From Anaeramoeba ignava (taxonomy: Eukaryota; Metamonada; Anaeramoebidae): DNA of 64,000 bases. Location: the NCBI GenBank assembly GCA_028826165.1, contig JAPDFW010000125.1:778001-842000 (forward strand). Direction: 5' to 3'. Of the stretch, positions 30,141 to 44,139 are shown one piece after another (within the stretch, counting starts at the first letter, position 1; each line of letters starts with the position of its first letter). A program made the translations under genes and the position numbers. Below the pieces are notes generated by a model, which was not told the DNA's origin, did no database searches, and was given only the letters and a program-made list of their open reading frames with translations.

Positions 30141-31179
30141 TTTGTTTTTTGTTTTTGTGTTTTTTGTTTTTGTTTTTGTTTTTGTTTTTAAAAAAAAAAG
30201 GAAAAAAATGAAAAAAAAAATTTAAATAAAAAAAATAAATAAAAAAAGTGAATTTTGAAAATAAATAAAAATATAAAAAATAAGAATAAATTTAAATTAA
30301 TAATTAATTTAATTTTCTTTTTAATTTATTATTTTAAATTAATTTATTAATAAATTATTATTATTTTTTTATTATTTTTTATTATTAAAAAAAAAGGAAA
30401 ATTATTTTAATTTAATTTTTAATTTAATTTTTTTTTTTGGAATTTAAAAATTATTAATAAATTTAAATTTAAAAACAAATTTCCAAATTAATATTAATTC
30501 AATTTAATTCAAAAAGATAAAATTTTAATTTCAAAAATCAATTTTCAAAATATTTTTAAATAATAAAAATATTTAAATCTAAAACATTAAATTATTATTT
30601 TAATAATAAAATTAAATATTAAATTATATTTTTAAATTAATTTATAAATTAAATATTAAATTAAATCTATTCTTATTTTTTATATTTATATGTTAAATAT
30701 TTAAATAATAAAATATTTAAATCTAAAACATTAAATTATTATTTTAAACATAAAATTAAATATTAAATTATATTTTTAAATTAATTTATAAATTAAATAT
30801 TAAATTAAATCTATTTTAATTTTTCATTTTTATGTTAAATATTTAAATAATAAAATATTTAAATCTAAAACATTAAATTATTATTTTAATAATAAAATTA
30901 AATATTAAATTATATTTTTAAATTAATTTATAAATTAAATATTAAATTAAATCTATTCTTATTTTTTATATTTATATGTTAAATATTTAAATAATAAAAT
31001 ATTTAAATCTAAAACAATAAATTATTATTTTAAACATAAAATTAAATATTAAATTATATTTTTAAATTAATTTATAAATTGAATATTAAATTAAATCTAT
31101 TTTCATTTTTTCATTTTTTCATTTTTTCATTTTTTCATTTTTTTATTTTTTCATTTTTTTTAATTTATAAAAAATAAAT
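30141..31179. repeat. AT-rich spacer with alternating 142/144-bp satellite
   Basis: The tag ATCTAAAACA(T/A)TAAATT lies at 30577, 30721, 30863 and 31007, steps 144, 142 and 144. Copies 1 and 3 share TTTTAATAATAAAATT and a TCTTATTTTTTATATTTATATG tail variant. Copies 2 and 4 share TTTTAAACATAAAATT. So the array is a two-monomer (ABAB) higher-order repeat. 30141-30560 is unstructured poly-A/T sequence. 31103-31163 is the TTTTTTCAT promoter tract of the transportin gene. Confidence 0.8.
31103..31163 (+). promoter_or_regulatory. TTTTTTCAT repeat upstream of transportin
   Basis: About six consecutive CATTTTTT units end 17 bp before the transportin ATG. It is the longest instance in the window of the oriented T-tract motif found upstream of most genes. 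Function is inferred from recurrence. Confidence 0.45.
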
Positions 31180-34100
31180 ATGAGCACACCAACATGGGAA
31201 CCAAATCCACAAACCGTTCAAAAAATTATAGAATTTGCAGCTTATCCGGAACAAAATGATTTAGAATTAAATTATTTAAAACAACAACACGATATAAACA
31301 ATCATTTTGTATTTATTTTATGTCGTTCACTTGAAGCAACAGATTCATTAAGAGAAACAATGTCAAAACTTCTTATAGAAAATATTAATCTTGAATCTGC
31401 TTATCGTTCAATGACTCCTTATTTGAAAAGTGAACTTCTTTTAGCTCTTGGAAATGGAAACGCGATTACAAGAACAAAATCAGCTGAAGTTATTGCTCAT
31501 ATTGTTACAAATGTAATTTAATTTTATAAATGAATTTTAATTTTAATTTGAATTTAATTTTAATTTTAATTTTAATTTTAATTTTAATTTTAATTTTAAT
31601 TTTAATTTTAATTTTAATTTTAATTTTAATTTTAATTTTATAAATAATTTTATAAATAATTTTATAAATGAATTTTTAAATAATTTTTATATGAATTTTA
31701 ATTTTATTTTTAATTTCAATTTTAATTATAATTTTAATTTTAATTTTAATTTGAATTTTAATTTTAATTTTAATTTTAATTTTAATTTTAATATTAATTT
31801 TAATTTTAAATTTAATTTTGATTTTAATTTTGATTTTAATTTTAATTATAATTTTAATTTTAATTTTAATTTGAATTTTAATTTTAATTTTAATTTTATA
31901 AATGAATTTTAATTTTAATTTGAATTTAATTTTTAATTTTAATTTTAATTTTAATTTTAATTTTAATTTTAATTTTAATTTTAATTTTAATTTTATAAAT
32001 AATTTTATAAATAATTTTATAAATAATTTTTAAATAATTTTTATATGAATTTTAAATAAATTTTAAATAATTTTTAAATAATTTTATAAATAATTTTTAA
32101 ATAATTTTATAAATAATTTTTAAATAATTTTTATATTAATATTAATAATCTCCTCAAAAAGATTGGCTTGGAAAAATGGGATGACTTATTTAATAATCTC
32201 CTTTCTTTATTGAGTTCAATATCACCAGTCGCAATAGAAGGAAGCCTTTTTTGTTTTTCAAAAATTTTCCAAAAACCAACTCAACCATTTCCTCAATTAA
32301 TGGTTCTTTCGGTCGCAAAAAAAATAATCACGTTCTTTTCAAATCCAAAACCAAATTTAAGAGAAATATCACTTTCAACAATTTCTCAAATTGTTTTAAA
32401 ACATATTGATGTTGTTGATCAAATTTTTCGAGATTATTTTTCTGTAAAAAAAACACAAATTCTTCTTTTTTTCTTTTTAATTCAAAATTATTTGAAAAAT
32501 AAAAATAAAATAAAAAGGGTTTGATGAAACTAAAAAATGATCCAGTTGCTGCAATTCGATTGAAATTATGCGAATCACTTTCTTTTTTGGTTCAAAATTG
32601 GCCTGAATTATTAATTCCAGAATTAAATCGAGTAACACCTTATATTTTCCATGTTTTAGAAAAAGACGAAGAAGAAATTGCAATTGAAGCTTGTCATTTT
32701 TTACATTTTCTTTCGCATCTTCCGAATTCATCAACTTATTTTAAAACCAATTTAGCAAAGTTTGGATTTTTCTTTTTAAAAAAAAAGTGTCATTTTTTGG
32801 ATTGAAAAAAAAAATTTTTTTTTTTCGTTTCGGGAAAAAAAATAGTCTTCTCTCAGTTCTTTCAGAAAGAATGAAAATTCAGAACGAAAGCACAAAATCA
32901 AGGTTGAGAACAATGGCCTCGAAAGTATTTGAGTTCATTGCGTCAATTTATCAAGACGGATTGCTTGAAATTCTTCTTCCTGAACTTCAAACAAGACTGT
33001 CAAGTCCGGAATGGACCAACAAAGAAGTAGCCATCTTTATCATAGGGTTGATCATGCCGTTCTGCTTCAAAGGGATATCGGCTCATCTCCCGCATCTTCT
33101 CCAATTACTAATTGCTTTTCTTTCTGATCAAAATGCGCAAATAATCCATTCAACCTGCTGGACAATATCAAAGTACTCCTCATGGATAATTCAGCAGCCA
33201 GAAAAGAAATTGTATTTCGAGCCCGTTTTAATCGCGCTACTGAATAATATGAAGGATCAATCAAACAGAGAGACTCTGAATTATCTCAGTTTTGCTGCGG
33301 CAAAATTGACTGAGATTGCTCAATCTGAGATGATTTCGTATATTGGCCCAATTACACAAGCAATATCTAATGTTCTCCAAAACATGAAGACCCAAGAAGA
33401 CGGAAAAATCCCTTTTTTTTGGGATTTCGTCACTTGCTTTTCAGAGGCTGCTGGCTCAAATTTAGCGCAAAATGAATATGTTGATGCAATCTTTGGGCCG
33501 TTGTCAAATTTTTTGGAAAATTTCGATTTGGATTTTGAAAAAGAGCAGTTAAATCAACAGAATTTAGAAAACGAATTGCAAAACAAGGCGAACACAATAT
33601 ATGACGAGCTTTCCAATCCGGAAAAAAACGGCGAAAATTTTTCAACAGAAAATCCAAATGCAAAAAACCGAAATGGGATTTTTTGGAACCACCAAGAAAT
33701 ACCGTCGATGCTGAAAGCGCTTGATTCGCTGATTGTAGCCATTTCCAATCATGAATTTAACGAGAATTTGGCGCAGTGTGTTGTGCAGATGATCAACATG
33801 GGGTTCAAAATTCTTCAAGGGAAAAATCATCTTCCGAATTGCGACGAAAAAATAGAATGGATTTCAAACACACTTCACACTTTGAATTCCGTTATTTTGC
33901 TTGCCGACCGCATCTCATCAATCAAGGATTTGGTGTTTGAAAAATTGTTTGTGACGCTGCTGAACGATTTGATGAATGAAACAAGTATGGAAATCAAAAT
34001 AGCCGCGCTTGCCTTGTTTCAAACGGCATTCATTTCCTTTGTGGATAAATCGGAAGAATATATTGTTGATTTCATCCCCATTTTGATCTCCAATTTGGAT

Positions 34101-34553
34101 CCGAATTACCCGTCAATTTGCAATAATACTTGTTCCGTTATTTGCCAAATTTTGATCAATTTTCGCAATGAAATTGAGCCCTATTTCGATGAAATGATGG
34201 AAAAAGTGATTCAAATACTTGATTTATGCAATGAAAACAATTCGACGTTTTATTTGTTCCAAACGGTTTCTGTTCTTGTTGGATATTCGTGTGTGATTTT
34301 CCCATCAATCGCATCAAAGCGTTTGGATCTTTTTCTTGATAAATGGTGCTTGATTTTAACAACAATTTGGGAAACAAAGGATAAAGAGTGGTGTTTTAAA
34401 GGATTGTGCAATATTATTTATACCAATATTGATAAAATTAAAGATCGAAAGGATATCATTCTTAAAACTATTGAATCTTATGCTTCTCCAACTGATGAAC
34501 TTACTCAAACTTTTCAGCAAATTTTACTTCTTTTAAGAGAATCAGAGAATTAA
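31180..34553 (+). CDS. TNPO1: Transportin (karyopherin beta-2) nuclear import receptor (4 exons)
   Basis: Exons 31180-31512, 32162-32443, 32518-32759 and 32846-34553 join in frame to 854 residues (introns 649, 74 and 86 nt, all GT...AG). The protein is a chain of HEAT repeats that follows animal transportin-1 almost colinearly: N-terminal TWEPNPQTVQKI, KSELLLALGN, then LEKWDDLFNNLL, TCWTISKYSSWIIQQP, and C-terminal ISNLDPNYPSICNNTCSVI and CFKGLCNII. Transportin carries PY-NLS cargo such as RNA-binding proteins into the nucleus and is released by RanGTP. Relative to animal proteins, the region in the place of the acidic H8 loop is short and the extreme C-terminus stops about 25 residues early. 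The last exon has higher GC than its surroundings. The first intron is filled with TTTTAA repeats. Confidence 0.9.
31513..32161 (+). other. Repeat-filled intron 1 of transportin
   Basis: This 649-nt intron starts GTAATT and ends AAAAAG. Its interior is AATTTT hexamers and ATAATTTTATAA units. Open frames such as FNFNFN are repeat artefacts. The in-phase flanking codons (IVTN then IGLEKW) fit the transportin family across the junction. Confidence 0.8.
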
Positions 34554-34569
34554 TAAAAGCAAACAATTT

Positions 34570-37500
34570 TCTCAATCATTTTAGATATAAAATTAAATAA
34601 AATTAAATTTAAAAATTAATATAAAAATGGAATAAAATTTAATTATAAAATTAAATAGAATTAAATTTAAAAATAAATTATAAATAAATATTAAATTAAA
34701 ATAAATTTAAAAATTAAAATAAAAATGGAATAAAATTTAATTAAATTTTTAATAATAAAATTAAATAGAATTAAATTAATATTTAATTATAAAATTAAAT
34801 AGAATTAAATAAATATTTAATTTAAAAATAAATTATAAATAAATTATAAAATAAAATAAATTATAAATAAATAATAAATTAAAATAAATTTAAAAATTAA
34901 TATAAAAATGGAATAAAATTTAATTAAATTTTTAATAATAAAATTAAATAGAATTAAATAAATATTTAATTATAAAATTAAATAAAATTAAATTTAAAAA
35001 TAAATTATAAATAAATAATAAATTAAATAAATTTAAAAATTAATATAAAAATGGAATAAAATTTAATTAAATTTTTAATAATAAATTTAAATAGAATTAA
35101 ATAAATATTTAATTATAAAATTAAATAAAATTAAATTTAAAAATAAATTAAAAATAAATAATAAATTAAAATAAATTTAAAAATTAATATAAAAATGGAA
35201 TAAAATTTAATTAAATTTTTAATTATAAAATTAAATAGATTTAAATAAATATTTAATTATAAAATTAAATAAAATTAAATTTAAAAATAAATTATAAATA
35301 AATAATAAATTAAAATAAATTTAAAAATTGAAATAAAAATGGAATAAAATTTAATTAAATTTTTAATAATAAATTTAAATAAAATTAAATAAATATTTAA
35401 TTATAAAATTAAATAAAATTAAATTTAAAAATAAATTATAAATAAATAATAAATTAAAATAAATTTAAAAATTAATATAAAAATGGAATAAAATTTAATT
35501 AAATTTTTAATTATAAAATTAAATAGATTTAAATAAATATTTAATTATAGAAATTAAATAAAATTAAATTTAAAAATAAATTATAAATAAATAATAAATT
35601 AAAATAAATTTAAAAATTAATATAAAAATGGAATAAAATTTAATTAAATTTTTAATAATAAAAATTAAATAAATTTAAATTAATATTTAATTATAAAATT
35701 AAATAAAATTAAATTTAAAAATAAATTATAAATAAATAATAAAATAAAATAAATTTAAAAATTAATATAAAAATGGAATAAAAATTTAATTAAATTTTTA
35801 ATAATAAAATTAAATAAAATTAAATAAATATTTAATTATAAAATTAAATAAAATTAAATTTAAAATAAATTATAAATAAATAATAAATTAAAATAAATTT
35901 AAAAATTAATATAAAAATGTAATAAAATTTAATTAAATTTTTAATTATAAAATTAAATAGAATTAAATAAATATTTAATTATAAAATTAAATAAAATTAA
36001 ATTTAAAAATAAATTATAAATAAATAATAAATTAAAATAAATTTAAAAATTGAAATAAAAATGGAATAAAATTTAATTAATTTTTAATAATAAAATTAAA
36101 TAGAATTAAATAAATATTTAATTATAAAATTGTATAAAATTAAATTTAAAAATAAATTATAAATAAATAATAAATTAAAATAAATTTAAAAATTAATATA
36201 AAAATGTAATAAAATTTATTCAAATTTTTAATAATAAAATTAAATAGAATTAAATTAATATTAAATTATAAAATTAAATAAAATTAAATTTAAAAATAAA
36301 TTATAAATAAACAATAAATTAAAATAAATTTAAAAATTAAAATAAAAATGGAATAAAAATTTAATTAAATTTTTAATAATAGAATTAAATAGAATTAAAT
36401 TAATATTTAATTATAAAATTAAATAAAATTAAATTTAAAAATAAATTATAAATAAATAATAAATTAAAATAAATTTAAAAATTGAAATAAAAATGGAATA
36501 AAAATTTAATTAATTTTTAATAATAAAATTAAATAGAATTAAATAAATATTTAATTATAAAATTGTATAAAATTAAATTTAAAAATAAATTATAAATAAA
36601 TAATAAATTAAAATAAATTTAAAAATTAATATAAAAATGTGTAATAAAATTTATTCAAATTTTTAATAATAAAATTAAATAGAATTAAATTAATATTAAA
36701 TTATAAAATTAAATAAAATTAAATTTAAAAATAAATTATAAATAAATAATAAAAATAAAATAAATTTAAAAATTAATATAAAAATGTAATAAAATTTAAT
36801 TAAATTTTTAATAATAAAATTAAATAGAATTAAATTAATATTTAATTATAAAATTAATATAAAATTAAATTTAAAAATAAATTATAAATAAATTATAAAT
36901 TAAAATAAATTCAAAAATTAATATAAAAATGGAATAAAATTTAATTAAATTTTTAATAATAAAATTAAATATAATTAAATAAATATTTAATTATAAAATT
37001 AAATAAAATTAAATTTAAAAATAAATTATAAATAAATAAAAATAAAAATAAATTTAAAAATTGAAATAAAAATGTAATAAAAATTTAATTAAATTTTTAA
37101 TAATAAAATTAAATAAAATTAAATTAATACTTAATTATAAAATTAAATAAAATTAAATTTAAAAATAAATTATAAATAAAAATAATAAATTAAAATAAAT
37201 TTAAAAATTAATATAAAAATGTAATAAAATTTAATTAAATTTTTAATAATAAAATTGAATAGATTTAAATTAATATTTAATTATAAAATTAAATAAAATT
37301 AAATTTAAAAATAAATTATAAATAAATTATAAATTAAAATAAATTTAAAAATTAATATAAATTGAATAAAATTTAATTAAATTTTTAATAATAAAATTAA
37401 ATAGAATTAAATAAATATTTAATTATAAAATTAAATAAAAATTAAATTTAAAAATAAATTATAAATAAATAATAAATTAAAATAAATTTAAAAATTAATA

Positions 37501-39930
37501 TAAAAATGGAATAAAATTTAATTAAATTTTTAATAATAAAATTAAATAGAATTAAATAAATATTTAATTATAAAATTAAATAAAATTAAATTTAAAAATA
37601 ATTTATAAATAAATAATAAAATAAAATAAATTTAAAAATGGAATAAAAATGTAATAAAATTGAAATAAAAATGTAATAAAATTTAATTAAATTTTTAATA
37701 ATAAAATTAAATAAAATTAAATAAAATTAAATTTAAAAATAAATTATAAATAAATTATAAAATAAAATAAATTTAAAAATTAATATAAAAATGGAATAAA
37801 ATTTAATTAAATTTTTAATAATAAAATTAAATAAAATTAAATAAATATTTAATTATAAAATTAAATAAAATTAAATTTAAAAATAAATTATAAATAAATA
37901 AATAATTTAAATAAATTTAAAAATTAAAATAAAAATGTAATAAAAATTAATTAAATTTTTAATAATAAAATTAAATAAAATTAAATAAATATTTAATTAT
38001 AAAATTGAATAAAATTAAATTTAAAAATAAATTATAAATAAATAATAAATTAAAATAAATTTAAAAATTAAAATAAAAATGGAATAAAAATTAATTAAAT
38101 TTTTAATAATAAAATTAAATAGAATTAAATAAATATTTAATTATAAAATTAAATAAAATTAAATATAAAAATAATTTATAAATAAATAATAAATTAAAAT
38201 AAATTTAAAAATTAATATAAAAATGTAATAAAATTTAATTAAATTTTTAATAATAAAATTGAATAGATTTAAATTAATATTTAATTATAAAATTAAATAA
38301 AATTAAATTTAAAAATAAATTATAAATAAATTATAAATTAAAATAAATTTAAAAATTAATATAAATTGAATAAAATTTAATTAAATTTTTAATAATAAAA
38401 ATTAAATAGAATTAAATTAATATTTAATTATAAAATTAAATAAAATTAAATTTAAAAATAAATTATAAATAAATAATAAAATAAAATAAATTTAAAAATT
38501 AATATAAAAATGGAATAAAATTTAATTAAATTTTTAATTATAAAATTAAATAGAATTAAATAAATATTTAATTATAAAATTAAATAAAATTAAATATAAA
38601 AAAAATAAATTATAAATAAATTATAAATTAAAATAAATTTAAAAATTAAAAATAAAAATGGAATAAAATTTAATTAAATTTTTAATAATAAAATTAAATA
38701 AAATTAAATAAATATTTAATTTAGAATTAAATAAAATTAAATATAAAAATAAATTATAAATAAATTATAAAATAAAATAAATTTAAAAATTGAAATAAAA
38801 ATGGAATAAAATTTAATTAAATTTTTAATAATAAAATTAAATAAAATTAAATAAATATTTAATTATAAAATTAAATAGAATTAAATTTAAAAATAAATTA
38901 TAAATAAATTATAAATTAAAATCATTTTAAAAATTAATATAAAAATTGAATAAAATTTAATTAAATTTTTAATAATAAAATTAAATAAAATTAAATAAAT
39001 ATTTAATTATAAAATTAAATAAAATTAAATTTAAAAATAAATTATAAATAAATAATAAATTAAAATAAATTTAAAAATTAATATAAAAATGTAATAAAAT
39101 TTAATTAAATTTTTAATAATAAAATTAAATAAAATTAAATAAATATTTAATTATAAAATTAAATAAAAATTAAATTTAAAAATAAATTATAAATAAATTA
39201 TAAAATAAAAATAAATTTAAAAATTAATATAAAAATGGAATAAAATTTAATTAAATTTTTAATAATAAAAATTAAAATAAAATTAAATAAATATTTAATT
39301 ATAAAATTAAATAAAATTAAATTTAAAAATAAATTATAAATAAATTATAAATTAAAATAAATTTAAAAATTAATATAAAAATGTAATAAAATTTAATTAA
39401 ATTTTTAATAATAAAATTAAATAGAATTAAATAAATATTTAATTATAAAATTAAATAAAATTAAATTTAAAAATAAATTATAAATAAATAATAAATTAAA
39501 ATAATTTTAAAAATTAATATAAAAATGGAATAAAATTTAATTAAAATTTTAATAATAAAATTAAATAGAATTAAATAAATATTTAATTATAAAATTGAAT
39601 AAAATTAAATTTAAAAATAAATTATAAATAAATAATAAAAATAAAATAAATTTAAAAATTAATATAAAAATGTAATAAAAATTTAATTAAATTTTTAATA
39701 ATAAAAATTAAATAGAATTAAATAAATATTTAATTATAAAATTAAATAAAATTAAATATAAAAATAAAATTATAAATAAATTAATAATTTAAAATAAATT
39801 TAAAAATTAATATAAAAATGGAATAAAATTTAATTAAATTTTTAATTATAAAATTAAATAAATTAAATAAATATTTAATTATAAAATTGAATAAAATTAA
39901 ATTTAAAAATAAATTATAAATAAATTAATA
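34570..39930. repeat. 144-bp AT satellite, about 36 copies
   Basis: The tag AAAAATGGAATAAAATTT (or TGTAAT variants) recurs at 34908, 35051, 35195, 35339, 35483, 35628, 35773, 35917, 36061, 36204, 36348 and so on to 39818. The step is 143-145 bp with very few indels, and only the first two copies are irregular. The unit is nearly pure A/T with a single conserved G in ATGG/ATGT. No gene is seen. The stretch 39931-40393 after the array is A/T low complexity leading to the ARS2 start. Confidence 0.92.
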
Positions 39931-40393
39931 AATTAAATAATAAAATTAGTAATTTTTACTTTTATTAAAAAAAATAAATAAAAAAATTTTTTTTTGTTTT
40001 TATTTTTATTTTTCTTTTATTTTTATTTATTTATTTATTTCTTTATTTTGCTTTTTTTTTCTTTATTTTCTTTTCAAAATTAAATTATAAAAATTTTATT
40101 ATATTAAAATTAAATGAAAGAAAAGAATAAAAAAATAAAAGAAAAAGTAAAAGAAAATTTAATTTAAAAAAAAAAAATTAAAAAAATTTTTTTTTTCATT
40201 TTTCTTCTTTTTTTATTATTTTTAAATTTTATTAATTAATTAATTATAAAATTAAAATAAAAATAATTTGCATTTTTCTCTTTTTAATTTAATTTCCTAT
40301 TTCTTAATTAAAATAAATTAAAATTAAATAAATTAAATTCTTTAACACTTTATCGTTAAAAAAAATAATAAAATAAAATAAATAAACACAAAA

Positions 40394-43300
40394 ATGAATC
40401 CAAAAAATCAAATACAAACAAACACAGAAAAAAACAATCAATACAAAGAATTAAATTTAAAACAAGAAGAAACAATAAACCAAACATATCAAACTTATTA
40501 TCCACAAGAAAATACAAATGAAAAAATAACACAAAATTTACCAGTTCAAGAAAATATAAAACAAATAAATGGGAATTATAATAATAATATTAATAATATT
40601 AATAATAATCAATATCAAGAAAATTCATGGAGTCATAAAGAAAATGTTTATTCAAAAAAGTTTTGGAAAAAAAAGCATTTTGGAATGGAAAGACAAAATC
40701 AAAATCAAAATCAAAATCAAAATCAAAATCAAAATCAAAATCAAAATCAAAGACAAATTCAAATTCAAAATCAAAATTATCAATATAATATTAATAATCA
40801 AAATAATCCAAGAAATTTCAATCAAGAATATTTTAATCCAAATATTGATAATCAAAATATCGAAAACCAAAATATTGAAAATCCAAATATTGAAAATCCA
40901 AATATTGATAACCAAAATATTGAAGAACATTATATTTTTGCAAATAATGAAATTCCAGAAAATTCTAATATAAATCAATATCCAAATGAAAGAAATCAAA
41001 TGGAACCATATTCATATCAACAACAAATACATAATCAAGAATATATACATTCTGTTTCACCTTCACAAATAGAAATGAGACAAAATCAAGTTGAAATTAA
41101 CCCACAAAACCAAATGGAAATGATTCAACAAAATCCACAAATTTATCGACCAGATGATCCGCCATATATTCATCATCATCAACAAGAAGAAGAACATAAC
41201 TTCCAACAATATAATAATGATTCTTTAATCACTCACCAATCACCTAAAAGTATAAGGAAAAGAAGAATGGAATTCCAAGACTTCCCTCAACAACATGATC
41301 TTCAATTACCTTCTTATGAAGAAAATCCAATGCTCAAAAACATAAATGAAGAAGTTATTGATGATAGAAAAAGTAATGATGACAATTCATCTTTATCAAA
41401 TGAAAATGAAAATGAAAATGAAAATGATTCAAATGATAATAATTCAAATGAAGATGATTCAAATGATAACGAGTCAAATGATAATGATTCAAATGATAAT
41501 GAATCAAATGAAAATGAATCAAATGAATCAAACGAAGAATCAAACAATGAAGATGATTTAAGTGATCATGAACATGAACATGAACATGAACGTCATAGAC
41601 ATCGCAATCGAAATCAAAACAGAAATTACAACAGAAATCACGATAGAAGTCATGAAGATGAAGATGATAATATTGAACATAAACATGCAAATGAAAATTT
41701 GAATGAAAATCATCCAAATTCAAAACGATATGATAAATTCCGTGATTTTCATAATTATTCAAGATTTCGTTATAGAGATTCTGATCGATACGATAGAGGC
41801 AGAAGATATCATCACGAAAAATCATATCAAGGAGGAAGATTTAACAGATATAACAATTACAACCGTTACAATAGATATCCCACATCAGATCGTTATGTTA
41901 AGCATGATAGATATTATAATACTCCAAGAAAATACGAAGAATATCCTCGTTATAAAAGAATTACTGAAGAGAAACAGCAAGTCAATGAAGAAATTGAACA
42001 AGAATTTTTATCCAAAAGAAGTAAAACAGATTCCAAAAAATCTGCTGAAGCTGCAAAAAATTTTTTTAAAGAACATAAAAACGAAGCTTGGTTTAAAGAA
42101 AAATACTCGCCAATAGAAATTGGAAAAAGAATTCAACGCAAAAAAATAAACGCGTTAAAAAATTTGAAAATTTTCAGTGAAGAATTAAAAAACGGAAATT
42201 ACAATGATGTTTCTCACGAATTGCAATTAAGCCAAGAAGAAATAGATCGATCAATATTAGACAAAGAGGGGCGACCAGAACTTATTGAATTGCAAAAAGG
42301 AGAACATCGAGTGTTTGCAAGTAATATTCATCCCAACTGTTCAAGAGAGGAATTATTCGATGTTTTTGGACATATTGGAGGATTAACAAATCTTGTAATT
42401 TCAGAACCTCAATTAACCAGAAAATTGGTTCGTTTTGCTTGGGTTGACTATGAAAATGAAGAAAAGAAACAAGAGGCTTTACAAGTTCTTAGAAATTACA
42501 AAATGAAGGATTTCGAATTGAGAGTAAATTCTCATCGTCCAAGTTCAAGAAAAAGAAATATTACTCCTCCTCAACTTTCTTTACTTTCAAGAATCAAACA
42601 CGATATTAAGCAAATTATTCAAGTTATGAAGCATCTTGATTCTGAAAAGGAAATCTCTCAAGATGACAATCCTTTATATAATTATATATTTGCAAAATTT
42701 GAACAAATTCACATGATTTTATTCAATTCAGAAAAAAATCAAAATCAAAATCCAAAAAATTTATTCAAAAATATTAATCCAAAAGATATTCGAAATGTTA
42801 TTAGAATTATTAATTCTTTTAATTTTAATGATGAAAAAAAAGAAGATCTTGTTTATCATTTATTTTCTCATATTTTGGATATTCAAATTCTTTATTTAAG
42901 AAAAGTTCATGCTTTTTGTTATTATTCATGTAAAGATTTTGAAGATGAAGCTGAACTTGAATCTCGAGTAGGAATTTTCCATCGAGCACCAAAAGTTTTA
43001 TTACAAAAATTGAAAACAGATGAATCATTAAATCAAAGTAAAAAAAATCAATTTATAAAAAGATTATAAAAAAAAAATATTAATTTTAAAATTTAAAAAA
43101 ATTTTTTTTTAGATAATTTTAATTTATCAAATCAACTCACTTATAAAATACCTCAACCTGATATTATTGATGAAGATGGAATTGAAGAAGGTGAAATCAA
43201 ATCAAGTCCTTCTAATTCTATTAAAAAAAAAGATCGAAAAGATTTTAAAAATATTGAAGAAAATAGTGATAATGAATCAGAAGATTCAAGTGATTTAGAA

Positions 43301-44056
43301 AAAAAATCACATAAAAAAATTAATAAAAATGAATTTGGAATTGATGAAGAAGAAAAAGAAAAAGAAAATTATAATGAAAATTACATTCGAAGTTATTATG
43401 AAAATTACATTCAAAATCAAAATGAAAATCCAAATGAAAATTCAAATGAAAATATAAATCAAAATATAAATCAAAATATAAATCAAAATTCAAATCAAAA
43501 TATAAATTTAAATTTAAATTTCAATTTAAATCCTCCAAAATTTACTGAATGGGAAGAACAATTAGATAAACAATTAAGAGAAAGAATTCAACAAAAAATT
43601 GATGAAGATCAATTTACAGCAAAAAAACAAATTTCTCATCAAGAAAAAAAATTTTTTCGAAGATATATTCTTGAGCTCAATGATGATAGATATTGTTGTA
43701 GAAGTTGCGAAAAACAATTTGTTGGAGTTGATTTTGTTAAGAAACATATTGCATTTAAACATCCTGATTTAATAAAATCAAAAGTGATTGAAAGAGCAGA
43801 AGAAAAACAATTTTTCTTGAATTATTTTAATGATGAAAATAAAATTACTGCTAATGATCTTGAAAATGCTATTGATTGGGCTAATAAAACTAAAAGACAA
43901 CAAATTGAAAAACAACAAGAACAATTTTTCCTTCAAACAGCTTTTTTACAAAATTTCCCTCCTTTTCATCCTGATAGAGAAATTCAATCTTATAAAGATT
44001 TAGATGCTCCAAATCAAACAGATTCAGAAAATTTATATAATTCATTTCAAAATTAA
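40394..44056 (+). CDS. SRRT: ARS2/SERRATE RNA-processing scaffold (2 exons)
   Basis: Exons 40394-43037 and 43113-44056 join in phase 1 (75-nt intron GTAAAA...TTTTAG) to 1195 residues. ARS2 bridges the nuclear cap-binding complex to RNA processing and decay machines. Seen: residues 1-530 are disordered and N/Q/E-rich, with a (QN)9 tract, an acidic N/D/E/S block and an R/Y-rich block. Then come the SERRATE N-terminal helical domain (AAKNFFKEHKNEAWFKEKYSP, about 550-570), an RRM-like fold (HRVFASNIHPNCSREELF... FAWVDY), the conserved helical part with LYLRKVHAFCYYSC and ESRVGIFHRAP, and in exon 2 a C2H2-like finger (CCRSCEKQF...VKKHIAFKHPD, about 1070-1100). The N-terminal disordered region is much longer than usual. 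Confidence 0.88.
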
Positions 44057-44139
44057 AAAAAAACAAAAATAAAAACAAAAAATTTAAATAAAAAAAATAA
44101 ATAAAAACAATTTTAATTTTTAAAATAAAAATAAATTAA

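Noticed and set aside
30577-31040. CRISPR-like direct repeats in the satellites
   Set aside because: The repeat units are contiguous with no unique spacers and are near-pure A/T; they are tandem satellites in a eukaryotic context.
41314-41825. Overlapping frames on both strands within the acidic part of ARS2
   Set aside because: They are shadows of the GAAAAT/GATAAT hexamer coding repeat; the sense ARS2 frame is supported by family domains on both sides.
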